From: Parastagonospora avenae f. sp. tritici 18332-5
Lineage: Eukaryota; Ascomycota; Dothideomycetes; Pleosporales; Phaeosphaeriaceae
NCBI GenBank assembly: GCA_022559985.1
Contig: JAFJTR010000048.1
Coordinates: forward strand, 62,001-126,000
Reading direction: 5' to 3'
Length of the DNA stretch: 64,000 bases
Position 1 is the first letter of the stretch, and each line of letters begins with the position of its first letter. The position numbers and the translations under genes are program-made. The notes under the pieces were generated by a model. That model made no database searches and was not told the origin of the DNA. It saw only the letters and a list, made by a program, of their open reading frames with translations. Below are positions 33,552-44,483 of the stretch, piece after piece.

Positions 33552-35266
33552 ATGACACGCTCGTTCGACAGAACGAGCCGTAAAGGCAGTGAGGGGACGC
33601 TGCCATTCTCCAGTGCACCTACACAAACAAGCACAATTCGAGACATGTCACCAACCTCACTTCAGTCCGGCGACGAGCCAGATTGGCCGCGTTCGTGGCG
33701 GGCCTACGCCTGCTTGCTCGGCTGCTTCTTCCTCATGTTCAACTCCTGGGGCCTTGTCAATGCCTACGGGACATGGTCTTCTTATTATGTTGGCCACTCA
33801 CTCCTTGGGACAGATCAGCTGAAGCTGAACCTTATTGGATCGACACAGTCCTTCCTCGTTCTGCTGCTGTCTAACCCAGTTGGCCGACTTCTGGATGCCG
33901 GCTACTCCCGCCACGTTATTGGATTTGGCTCAATCTGTGTGCCTCTAGGCCTCTTCCTTCTATCCGTTGTCCACCCCTCAGACGTCGGCGGCCTTGCCAA
34001 CTTTGGCTCTATCTGGGGCCTTCAAGGCCTCGTGGTCGGCTTGGGCATGGCGCCTTTCTTCGTCTCCAGCTCTCAAGGTGAGTCATAGCCATCTCACCAC
34101 AATATGCACAAGCTAACGACACTGCAGTCGCTTCAACATGGTTCCCAAAGCGCAGAGGCCTCGCAGTCGGCTACGTTGCGTGCGGTGCCAGTGTTGCGGG
34201 CGTCATCTACCCCACGATGCTCCGCTACTTGATCGAATCCCTGGGATTCAACAATGCCGTCCGCTGTGTTGCAGGTCTCACTTCAATCACCTGCATCTTC
34301 TCCTTCATCTTTGCCGCGCCTAACCCGGACCACGACCACCACGAGCCGAAGACGTGGTTGGCCAAGCGAACCTGGTTCGACACTGACGTGAAGACCAACC
34401 GGTCTTTCTGGTGGTTCACTGCGGCCGTCGCCTTCATGTTCTTTGGATTCTACCCAGTCTTCTTCAACATTGAAGAGGTAAGCATAGTCAGCTCTCGTGA
34501 ATAACAAGCACTAACATCTGATCAGTGGGCAGCAGTACAAGGCTACGGTACTCGTGACGGCGTCGTTAGCATCGCGCCTGAAGAGGAAACCGACAAACCC
34601 ATTCAGACCTTCTGGCTACTCACCATTATGAACGGTGCTTCAACACTAGGACGACTCCTCCTCGCCCACTTCTCCGACAAGGTCGGCGCACTCAACATGC
34701 ACAGTGCTGCTCAGATCATCTGTTCTATCCTCGTCCTCGTCATGTGGCCCCTAGCCAAATCCGAAAACGCTGCCATCGGCTTCTGCGTCATCTTTGGTCT
34801 CTTCTCCGGCACCGTCATCGGCTGCCCTCCGGCTTCCATCGCCAACATCCTCAACTGCACATACACCAAAGTCGACGAACTCAGCTTCGCGAAGAAGAAG
34901 CTGGGCCACTGGACCGGCATGATGTACAGCTTCGCCGCGATTCCCGCGCTCACTGGGCCAGTTATTGCAGGACACCTGATCACAACATACAACACGTACC
35001 TCACTCTGCAAATGTGGTCGGGCTTCTGTCTGTTCATCTCATTCATCTGCATGGTCGTTGCGCGATGGTACCTGCCCTGTGTAGACGGCGAGATGGTTCG
35101 CACCAAGATTGCACGCAAGCTCGGCCGCCACGTCGACCCCATGCGCGAGAAGAGCTACATGAGCGAGGGTGAATGCCTCTCACAGGCACCAACCCGCGTG
35201 CAGAGCGAGATGCCCTCACGGCAAGCTTCCAGCGACAAGATCGACCGTCCCGAGCGCATGGTCTAA
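33552..35266 (+). CDS. MFS transporter, monocarboxylate-transporter type
   Basis: Three exons, 33552-34077, 34128-34477 and 34526-35266, with introns of 50 and 48 bp, encode 538 residues. The first ~50 residues are polar and cytosolic. About twelve membrane helices follow, starting AYACLLGCFFLMFNSWGLVN. Family signs include the region NAYGTWSSYYV in helix 1, STWFPKRRGLAVGYVACGAS between helices 4 and 5, and GRLLLAHFSDKVG in the second half. Such fungal MCT-like (MFS class 2.A.1.13) proteins move monocarboxylates or other small acids, and substrates are mostly unknown. The tail is cytosolic and S/R/E-rich. It stands alone among gene-poor DNA, so context gives no substrate. Confidence 0.88.
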
Positions 35267-38200
35267 ACACCTCTTGAACTTCATTTGCGGATACCCCAGC
35301 TTATAACTTTGCGGCTTTCACACAGTGGACGCTGCGACATCGTATTGCCTCGAGCCTACCTTGTGTATGACACTTCTCTTCATCTTCTTTCTTATTCAGC
35401 AAAAAGGGCTTTATTTCATGCAACGGGCTAGCGATAGATTCACGACGGCTTTTTCTTTATTCCACCTTCCGACATGACGGCCTCAGCGTGTTCTCCTTTT
35501 CCCCTTCATCGGTGGAGACGTAGACGCAAGGAGCTCCCCAGGGATGTGGTTGAGCATCGGTCCACGGTTTTACATAGCACACTATAGATTTCTACTCATT
35601 TTCCTAATCAAAACTTGAACACAACTTGAACAATGCCCTCTCCCTCGCTTCGCCTGTGCATGTAAAGTGGGTTTACCAAGCCCATCCCATCATCCCGTTG
35701 GGCCGCAACAAACGTCAAGCACACAAACAACTGTCTTGCACGCGGGATAGGCAAAAAACGTGCCAACCCTGCCGCGAGCCGCACGTCAGCCGCACAGGCT
35801 ATAACACCGCATCGACTAAGGCCCGGCGGAGGCACGAACACTTCGCATGCGATATGTGGCAATCATATAGCCGCACCACGCACATAGTCTCCACAGCTCC
35901 AATTCCGCATCCCCCAAAAAGCGCCGCGCCGAACCGGCAGTTCTCCCAGCAGTCCAAGATTCTTGGACGCTGTCTTGTGTTGATTACGCATTCACAAGAA
36001 AAACTTGGAATCGCGGCGATCGGGGTAGGGGATAGAAGGGCCGTTTGGACGTCAAAGGCTCACGGTGGCGGGGAGGACGACACGCAACACACATATGCAC
36101 GTAGATACGCTTTCGATAATGATGGCTAGTAATCAGATGGAAACGTGCGCACATTTCAGTTCCGCGCGCGGGTGGAGCCTGGGGGCGCAGGGCGTGCTTG
36201 CGTGCGGACATGCGTTTTGCGATTACGGTGCAGAAAGATGCATGCGTGACGGATCTTGCGGACGTTGTGGGTGCCAGAGCAATGGGTCAATACAATGAGT
36301 GTGAGTGAGCAAGATAGCGGGTACTGTATGTGAGATGTCTGGGGCGAGCACTTCATTGATGGGATTCGAACAATCTACTTGTGGTCATTCTCTCCCTCGC
36401 CATGTCTTGGACGCATCCGTTTGCAGCCATTGCTTGGCAATGACGAAGAACCAGAAGCCGACGGCCATGTTTATTCCGTCTGGAGACAAAACACCTTGCC
36501 ATCGGTATCTGACCCATAGCCCGTGGTCTTTGAATCAAAAAAGGGCCACGCAACCCCGACGACGATCGTCTCCACCTCGCGTCGAAGGATTCCCTCCACA
36601 ATCCCCACGATCTCGACTCATGTACGCTGGAACCACTCTGGCACGCGAGAGTGGCCTGATTACGCGTGCATTCTGGTATTCGGGAAACGCGCCAGGCAGC
36701 GTACTCTAGATCGGCATTTGAATCCTGGGCCGCATTCCAGTCCCACAAGCAACGCGTCCAAGACGGATATTATGTCCGTGGGAACCGTTGGCAGAGCTTT
36801 GTGTGTCGAGCGCGGGTGTGGCTGACGGCTGACCCGGCAGCCAAGATGCGTCCAAGGAAGGCTGCAGTGATCTTGCAGGTGGTAGATTGCCAGAGGCTCT
36901 GGATCCGTTGCTGAGGGTTGCTGACTGCAGATTTGCACAGGGTGTACGGGTCGGCAGATGCTGTGTTTCGTACCAGTTCAGCGTAGATTGGTGAGGCGTT
37001 TACACAGCCGAAGAAAGGCGCCTGATTGTGTGGTGTATGCAGATGTTGTCGAGAGGGCTTAGTTGCTTACTTCTTATTGTCTAAGACTTTTCGGAGGCGG
37101 AGGTTCGCGCTCTGTATCATTAGCAAGCAGCGACAGGCAAAGCCGATTCGTGCGTTGTCGCCGTGTCTTGCTGCAGAGTATGGCCGCACAAGTTCTCCGA
37201 TGGAAGGCCTGGCTCCTGGTAGCCATGGGAGGTATATTGCCGCCTCGCTTGCCGAAATCCCATATTGTACTCCGCGGAAACTGCTCCGACCCTTCTGCAC
37301 GGACGAAAATGCCTCTTTGAGAGATCTGCGTTGTCAGACTCGATGCGCGATTACTTTTTCCAGCGCCGTGGGATGTCACATGGATGGTCTGAATCGTGAG
37401 GGTGGGAACACGATTGCAAATTGCAACACCGGACAAGAGTCAAGAAATGCCGTTCCAAACAAATCAAGCAAACGCACTTCCAGGTTCCGGCTTGGAGAAG
37501 TCTTGGGTTGCAGCCGTAACGAGGCGTCGAAGTGGTTCATTTAGACTGGCGGGAAGCCAAGACTCCGCTGGCCTTGTCGCAGCTTCGTTGCGGCACATCC
37601 CTTTGGCGCCTTGTCTGATGCGGGGGTACGTACGTTGTGGCGCATGCTGTAGAACCATCGAACTAGATGCGCGGATCACCTTCTTGGGTTTATGCCTGAG
37701 TTTAGCCGGGCCAAATATCCCTTGAGAAGGTTTCGATGTACATGTACATCGCCCAAGGCTGGGCAATCTTGGCAGCATCGCGATATGTAGATCGCTGTCG
37801 TAGTAAGGCAGCGTTGAGGAAGACCCGCAGCCCCGGATACTTTTCGCAATGTGCGACCGGTGTAGAAAGGGCAGCCACATGACTGACATGTACAAACTTT
37901 GCGAAATTGCCCGGTGTTCTTGGCAATGATGAGAGCAGTGCAACGCGAGCAAGCCGTTGTCTTAGAATGACCGAGGAAAGGATCATGATTAGGGGTATCG
38001 ATAGCTGCCAGGCATATGAAGACTAAAGCAATGTATATGGTGCTGAGATGAGAAATCGAATGAGAAATGATGACAAACCGCAGAACTCCAGCAGACTATG
38101 CGAGAAACACCATGATTTGCGTCAATCTGACCATGGGACGTTGAAACCCCGAAACGCCGTCGACGACTCCATTATTTCATGCCAGAATCTGATTGAACGC

Positions 38201-38297
38201 TGCATTCGAAGGCCCATAGACTCTTGACAACTTTGACAACTTCCGGTGTGCAAGGACCGCAGGTATAAGCCTTGGTGGATGGAGTGGAGGAGCTGCA
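35267..38297. other. Gene-poor stretch of 3 kb
   Basis: Only short overlapping frames are present (for example plus 36305-36709 and 37026-37544), with no recognisable domain, consistent splice sites or codon pattern. A T-arm-like string near 36361 does not fold into a tRNA. Confidence 0.45.
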
Positions 38298-39874
38298 TCA
38301 CTGTACTAGCTTGCCAACACTCGGCGTCTGCACACCAGGCTGGACGGTGTGTGTCGCGATTGCAAGCACGCTTGTTGAGCTTTCACCGCCGCCATCCACA
38401 GACATGCCAAGGGCACGGCGTGCAAGTTCTTTTTGGCCTGTGATAACGGGATCTACCGGAGAAGTCGCGCTGCTGTGACCGTTGGTGCTCGGTTGCAACC
38501 ACTGTACACTTGTACAACGTGTTACCAGCCGTTGTGTAGTCTCGTCTACAGGCGCAAAGTGGGTGCCGCTACTGACAAGGAGGTGGAGCAATCTCATCAG
38601 CTCTTCGCGCTTGTAGTGTGGTGGCTTGCTGATCTGGCTATGCAACAAAATCGGGTGCAGCACCCGAAGGTATGTATGTCGTAGCGCACTTGCGGCTGGA
38701 GAGTCGTGGGGAAGATCGATGAGATTTCGAAGGATAACGTCGACCAGAACATGTAGATCGTTGGTGTAAAAATACTCCGCTGTGGAAGAGTTGCCGAAGA
38801 GAAGGTACAGAAGCTTGAGAATCAACAACTGAAGAGAGGTCTCAGACTCTCTGTTCAACAACAGTATGAGATTGCAGCCGAATGTCTTGTAAGTCATGCC
38901 ATGGGTGGATATGGCCTTGATAACCCGATTCGTCATTCGGTGTCGGCCGTCGCTGTGGTTAGTCGTGGAAGCTACCAAGTATTGCTCGTTCAGGACCAGC
39001 TAACCCAAAGATCAGCTCGTGGCATCATAGTTTGTATACCAAACTCACTAGAACACGGATAACTGTGTAATGGTACGGGTCTTCAGCATCGTCGGAAGCA
39101 CCCTCGATGATGTCCAACAGGTACACTATGAAAGCGTCGTTTACGGCCACTGTAAGCAGTTCAAGTTAGTCCAAGAGCCTCTCATGGGGACTGTACTGGG
39201 TACAGTTCCCTCCACGTACTGAAATCATCCCAGGTCAAACGTTGACCGCGCGAGGACTCGTACAGAAGCTCCAGAAGCAACTGGTGCAGGCTTGTATCCT
39301 CTTGTACGGCGTCCATCTGGACCAGTTCGACGAGTCTGGGGAAGGTGGATTCGGCATGCATCATCTCGAAGATGGCATCGTCTTTGTGGTGGCGGCCATC
39401 GTACAGCAGAAACGCTGCTACGATGTGAAGTGTGGGGTTGTCTTCTTCCTGCTCGTCTATCAGCACCGGTGCACTGTCGGACGTTGTAGCACACATACCT
39501 GAAGCAGGCAGTATATTATCTGCCGCCGCACATAGTTCGTGTTGGCGACATAGAGGTCACCTTCCAGCAAGCGGAAGATGCATTTCGCAACGCTATAGTC
39601 GGTCTGGAGATATTCCGCTGTACATGGTCAACACTCCGTCAACACATGCCCCCAAGGGTCGCATACACTTGTAGTTGGTGGTAACGTTCAGGAAGGAGCG
39701 CAGAGAGTTGTCGATGATCTCGTGTTCCTCGCAGCGCGTCGATACGATGTCGTCTAGCTCTATGTCGCGGGTCAGTCCTCGTGGCCTCGCACTGGTGGGG
39801 GTATTCGCAGGCGCCCTCTCACCATCCCAGAATTGCTGCTCATTCTCGAGACTATACGACACCTCAAATGCCAT
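38298..39874 (-). CDS. LDB17: LDB17/SPIN90-family actin regulator
   Basis: Six exons on the minus strand, 39874-39823, 39759-39667, 39617-39499, 39448-39220, 39149-39049 and 38999-38298, encode 431 residues. The reconstructed start MAFEVSYSLENEQQFWDELD and the leucine-rich domain (RLVELVQM, LLLELLYESSRGQRL, ETSLQLLILKLLYLLFGNSS, TNDLHVLVDVILRNL, PPHYKREELMRLL) fit PF09431. Ldb17 and SPIN90 help Arp2/3 nucleate linear actin at endocytic sites. The exon 4 acceptor is ambiguous (GAG or CAG three bases apart, both in phase). A proline/serine-poor tail of about 60 residues ends the protein. Confidence 0.88.
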
Positions 39875-40310
39875 GTCTGAGTCGCGGGTCAAGTACTAAA
39901 ATCATCCTCCCAGCGGCGAAGCGTACGAGATGTTCGGGTCTGGCGCGTGAGTTTCGTCGACGTGAAGTTGTTCGCGTCGAGTCCAAATGGCACGCCGAGA
40001 ATTCCCCGCCGCAGTGCGTCACTTCTGCATCTCTGACATTGGCCGGTGCGCATGCCTTCAATGTTGATTGTTCGCAAAAGATCACATTCAAACAAGAACC
40101 AAGCGTGTCAAGGTTTAACAATGGACGGAACGTTCATACGAAGCTATCAAGGCCATTTCATATCGACCAGAATAAAATAACGACAGCGCCAATATCATGT
40201 GGTATCCCGCGCAATCCCAAGCCTGAAAGCAAATTAACCAAACGCCGCACCAAAGGTATATCCCAATCTGATGAAACCCAAAAACTCCCCTCGATGAAGA
40301 GGCATACAAT
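39875..40310. other. Intergenic between LDB17 and the ASPM-like gene
   Basis: Some 436 bp hold the promoter of LDB17 and the 3' flank of the ASPM-like gene, both on the minus strand. Nothing else was recognised. Confidence 0.45.
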
Positions 40311-43300
40311 CTACCATCCTCCCCTAACTCTGCGAACCTTCTCCTTCCCCCCAACCCTTCCGGCTGTAATTCTCCTCACCCATCGTCGAATCGCCCACCC
40401 CCTTGCGAGAGCCTGGAAAGCCAGAACGTCACTCTCCAGCTGCTGCCTGCGGGCTTCCAAGATGCCCTTCCAGCGCATTTGGATCACAGTAGCAGCGTTG
40501 ACAAGACGCTCTCTGGTCTGCGCAACCACAGCACACTCGTGTGCCATCTTCATCAAAGTGATGCGCTGGCTGGTCTTCCTTCGCGATAGATGACGACGGA
40601 ACGCGGCTTGAATGGTCGATGCAGCGCGGTGCGTGAGGCTGAGTGGAAGAAGACGCGAAGCCAAAAACGAGAGCGTGAGGAGTGTGAAGTCCCGTGATGG
40701 AATCGAGCGCGCGGATGTGTGTTGCGGTGTGAATAGTGATATGAATGAGGTGGAACACCCAACGGCTTTGAGTTTTGCTGCTAAGCCCAGTCTGCCATGT
40801 TCCGTGGTCGTTGCAATGGACGAGGGAAGATAAGTGTCGACGATGACTTCCAGGACTTTCGGGTCTGCGAACGAAGTCGTAAGATTCGCAACGCGAATTC
40901 CGTGCAAGCGGGCAATGGAGCGGGACCATGAAAGTAGGAGACGCTTGTGATACTCCAGTCCAGCAATCTCGGTTGTCGCATCGTCAGCGTCAGAATCGAG
41001 ATCGCGCTCTTCAAAGTTGTCGCGGTTCCGGTACCACTGCTCACGGAAGCGCTCCGTCTCCTTCACGATTTGTGGCCAATCGACGAGGTTCCCGAGACCG
41101 CACTTGCCGACTAGCGACCACAGAAGGCTGAGTGTGTTCTCGCGGTGGCCGTCGACAATGTCGTCTGCTTTGATCGCGTCGAAGGCGTGGCGTGGGATAC
41201 CAGGCGCGCCCTCGAGGGCTGAAAGGGCGATCTGAACGTTGTACACCTTCTGTGGACGGCCAATAGCTGGGTACTTGAGATGTTGTGACAACACCCAGCT
41301 TTCCTTGTCGTTGCAGTCGCTTGTCAAAAGCTCACCGGTAGGCATAGAAACGGTGACTGTCTTGTCTTCCTCCTCGGTCATTTTTGAAGAGGGGTATACA
41401 AGCAACTCTACCAGGCGACTCAAAACGATGCCATCGCGCAAGTCGACTGCGATGTTGTCGATGTGGTAGGTGTACTCCTGGAGCGGATATTGAGCGTGCT
41501 CCACCTTGTAGCTCAGATGACCCAGAGGCCGAGTTATGTCGCCGAGCGATGGGAGCAACAGGTGCGAAAGCTGGTGAAGCACCTCGACAGACGTCTTGTG
41601 GGGCGAGGTTGTCTGGAACAGACATCCAGGAAGGATCTCGGTTGTCTTGGACTTGTCAAGCAACAATGCGAGCATCAAGCTGCGGAGTGCTGTGCGCCTC
41701 CATGACCATGCCTGAGAACCAAAGTCGTCGTCGCCGCGGGCAATGCTTGCAATGCTTCCTGCGCCTGACTTGACGCGAACAGCATCCTCGTTCTTGATCA
41801 AGAATGCGTCCAGGAACTTCTCAATCGCACGTCGCTCGGCGCGGAACATGCGCGATCCATCATCGGAGCTGGTGGATCCAGTGGATAATCGGCAGGGCGT
41901 GTTGATTTGTCTCCCGATGACGGTCTCTGCTGCAGCACGCAGTGCGTTGAGATCGTACGTCTTCGTCCACAAGTTCAAGAACTTCTTGCGAAGCCCGACG
42001 TCGTCCTTGAGTCGCAGGGTTTGGGCAAGGAGATCTTTGGGTATGCTCAATGCCCCGTACTGCAAAGACGCTTGCAGCCGCTTGTGCAGCGGTGGCATCG
42101 ACGGTTCATGGTATAGCGCAAGCATCTTCTTCCTCAAATCCTCAGGACTCTGTTCGGCGTTGATACCACTGCTTGCTGAGTCGAAAACTGAGTTCAGGAG
42201 CTGAGTGATTGCAACTTCCTGGTAGGTGAGCCAGTTGTCCTCGTACATGGTCGAGCGTGTGAGGTCTTCTGTTAGCACAGGGTATTTCTCTTTCTTCTCT
42301 GCCTTCTGTCCAACAATGTGCATCATGCTGACTGCAGGTGCTGCTCTTTCAACCCTTTGGCGGCGCAATGCGGTCGGAGGCGATCGGCTTGTATGGAATG
42401 GGGAAGAAGACGACAACGGCGTACGGCTTGGCCTCGAGGCCTTGGCTTTCGCAGCCTTGATGGTCTCTTTCAGAGCTGCTCGGCTCGAAGCAGTGGCATC
42501 CGCTCTAGCTTTGAGCGACTTCGCGGGCGAGCTGTCATAAGTGGATTGTGGTCGTGAACGCTTCTGGGAGCCTGTGAGCTTCGTCTTAGTCTGCGAGCTG
42601 GTGGTGTTCTTAGGGGTGCTCTTAGGGGCGCTCTTGGTGGTGTTGAAGTGGACTCGCGGGGGCGCTTTCATGGCTGATTTCTCTGGATCCGCCTTGGAGA
42701 AGTTGAGCTCGATAATGGTGCCGGCTCCCTTCTTCTCTACAATCTCCACACCGGGTGGTAGGTTCTCTTTCCCGCTCCCTGATCCAATCACGTCGCTGCA
42801 AAACGATACGCTCTGTAGCGAGCGCGTCGTCGAGATCAACGGTCCGCGTTTGGGTGGTGCAGCTAATGATTTTCTAGGAAGTTTTCGTTCCTTCTTGAGT
42901 GCAGGAACTAGCTTTCCTTCCTCCTCTGAGAGCGTGACCAAGTCCAGGCCAATATCTGGCGAGTTTTGTCTAGGGTTGCGCGCCGCATGCGTCGATTGGC
43001 CTGGGTGGATTGTCATAACGGTCGTGTCATCAGAGGGTACGTATATAGTTCTTCGGCGCGGGTCTTTCTTCGGAGCTTGCTTTCGGAGCTCGCGCTGCTC
43101 GAGTATGTCCTCTTGTAGCTGCACCGTCGCGTTGACATCGCCACCGTGCCTCTCTGCAAGCATGTGGGAGACGCGTCTCCGCTGGGGCTTGAGAGGCTGC
43201 GCATCCTGAACGGGCGGTGCGGGTTTCGGTATGCGTTGTGCTGGGTGTGCTAGCATCGTGGTCCTCTTAATCCTCGAGCCTTCGGGCATGATGGACGCGC

Positions 43301-43595
43301 GACTCCGTCTTTTCGTCTCAACTGCTGCCAGCTGCTGCTCCTCTTCTTGTGCGACATCCTCGAAAATGTCGAGCGACGGGTTGAAGGCCGGCTTGTGCAT
43401 GTTGCGCGTCGGCCGGCGCGGCTTTGCGGTGCGCAGACTGGCCTTCAGCTCGGTGGTGTACTCAATGTTTGCCGTCGTGTCGTCGGTGGCATAGCTGGGC
43501 GCGTAACTCGATGCTGGGCGTCCGTAGTCGTAGTATCCACTTCCGAAAGCTGGATTCGGTGCAGGGCACGGCGTGCCTGCGGTATAGCGGTGCAT
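40311..43595 (-). CDS. ASPM/Asp-like CH-domain and IQ-motif spindle protein
   Basis: A single exon from the first ATG at 43595 (MHRYTAGTPCPAPNPAFGSG) encodes 1094 residues. The N-terminal half is basic, low in order and S/P/K-rich, with microtubule-type patterns. A calponin-homology part lies at about 720-840 (LRDGIVLSRLVELLVYPSS, YNVQIALSALEGA, IVDGHRENTLSLLWSLVGK). IQ motifs follow at about 998 (ASTIQAAFRRHLSRRK) and 1038 (ATVIQMRWKGILEARR). This order is that of abnormal-spindle proteins, which bind calmodulin and act at spindle poles. The frame stays open 69 bases above the ATG without another ATG. Confidence 0.85.
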   Translation of the reverse strand: MHRYTAGTPCPAPNPAFGSGYYDYGRPASSYAPSYATDDTTANIEYTTELKASLRTAKPRRPTRNMHKPAFNPSLDIFEDVAQEEEQQLAAVETKRRSRASIMPEGSRIKRTTMLAHPAQRIPKPAPPVQDAQPLKPQRRRVSHMLAERHGGDVNATVQLQEDILEQRELRKQAPKKDPRRRTIYVPSDDTTVMTIHPGQSTHAARNPRQNSPDIGLDLVTLSEEEGKLVPALKKERKLPRKSLAAPPKRGPLISTTRSLQSVSFCSDVIGSGSGKENLPPGVEIVEKKGAGTIIELNFSKADPEKSAMKAPPRVHFNTTKSAPKSTPKNTTSSQTKTKLTGSQKRSRPQSTYDSSPAKSLKARADATASSRAALKETIKAAKAKASRPSRTPLSSSSPFHTSRSPPTALRRQRVERAAPAVSMMHIVGQKAEKKEKYPVLTEDLTRSTMYEDNWLTYQEVAITQLLNSVFDSASSGINAEQSPEDLRKKMLALYHEPSMPPLHKRLQASLQYGALSIPKDLLAQTLRLKDDVGLRKKFLNLWTKTYDLNALRAAAETVIGRQINTPCRLSTGSTSSDDGSRMFRAERRAIEKFLDAFLIKNEDAVRVKSGAGSIASIARGDDDFGSQAWSWRRTALRSLMLALLLDKSKTTEILPGCLFQTTSPHKTSVEVLHQLSHLLLPSLGDITRPLGHLSYKVEHAQYPLQEYTYHIDNIAVDLRDGIVLSRLVELLVYPSSKMTEEEDKTVTVSMPTGELLTSDCNDKESWVLSQHLKYPAIGRPQKVYNVQIALSALEGAPGIPRHAFDAIKADDIVDGHRENTLSLLWSLVGKCGLGNLVDWPQIVKETERFREQWYRNRDNFEERDLDSDADDATTEIAGLEYHKRLLLSWSRSIARLHGIRVANLTTSFADPKVLEVIVDTYLPSSIATTTEHGRLGLAAKLKAVGCSTSFISLFTPQHTSARSIPSRDFTLLTLSFLASRLLPLSLTHRAASTIQAAFRRHLSRRKTSQRITLMKMAHECAVVAQTRERLVNAATVIQMRWKGILEARRQQLESDVLAFQALARGWAIRRWVRRITAGRVGGKEKVRRVRGGW

Positions 43596-44483
43596 TTTGG
43601 CGTGTCTAAATTCGCAATGCGAAGCGCCGGCGCATAGGTTTATGAAGGGTTCGCTCTCGTCCAAGGATGCCCAAGATTGAAGATGGTGACGCTTAACGAA
43701 AAGGGAAGAGCACAGACGACGCGCCCGCCGTGTTGTGAAAATACGCGCTACATGTTGCTACGGAAACACCATCCGAAACATCTGACAGCCGTTCGCCCTT
43801 GACGTCAGCCTGCATTACGGAATCCACGGATATGGTCGGCATCGTTTCGCGTTGCAATTCTGTCAGTACAGCGGATGTTGTAGTCCAAATACCTTGTGTT
43901 TCCCCTTCGACACTCATCTACCAACTAGCTACTCAAGCGAGCATCATCCTCGTCCGTCTATCGCATTAATTTCCACTGGAGATGAACACCAACCACCCTT
44001 ACTACGAACAGTAGACTTGCGCGGGAAGAAGATCTCACCCGGTTATCAAAGGTCGATATGAAGTGCTTTCACAGCATCATTGACCTCTGTGACTCGTTGT
44101 CACTAGACAAGAGCAAGGATTCCAAGTAAACCTTTCAATCACATATTTCTATCTCCCTAGTGCTGCACCTTGTCGCTTTGCAGAGTGTGATCTCCATTTT
44201 TGATATATCTCCAGAACCACATGGCACCGCCGCCGTATGCACCCAACTTCCAGGTGATTGTTGTTCTACGTAGTAAAATAGACAAGCCAGCGATTTGGCT
44301 TCAGCAGTGACGCAAGGGACTATCCATGCCCTCCAGGCAGGGGCAGTCCGCTCTGCGCCTACGCGAAGTGACCTAGTAGTTTTCAGGAGCATATTTGTAA
44401 GTTTATAAGGGAGCCTGAAGATATACGCTCTTCTAAGGTGTTCTCATCTAGTTTTACGAAGGTTTTGAGATGTCCGCCGTACC
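43596..44483. other. Intergenic, no gene seen
   Basis: The stretch lies between the promoter side of the ASPM-like gene and the 3' end of the HET gene. Short frames only. Confidence 0.45.

Noticed and set aside
36355..36385. GGATTCGAAC-like T-arm string suggesting a minus-strand tRNA
   Set aside because: The flanks do not pair into a T-stem and no acceptor or anticodon arm can be found.
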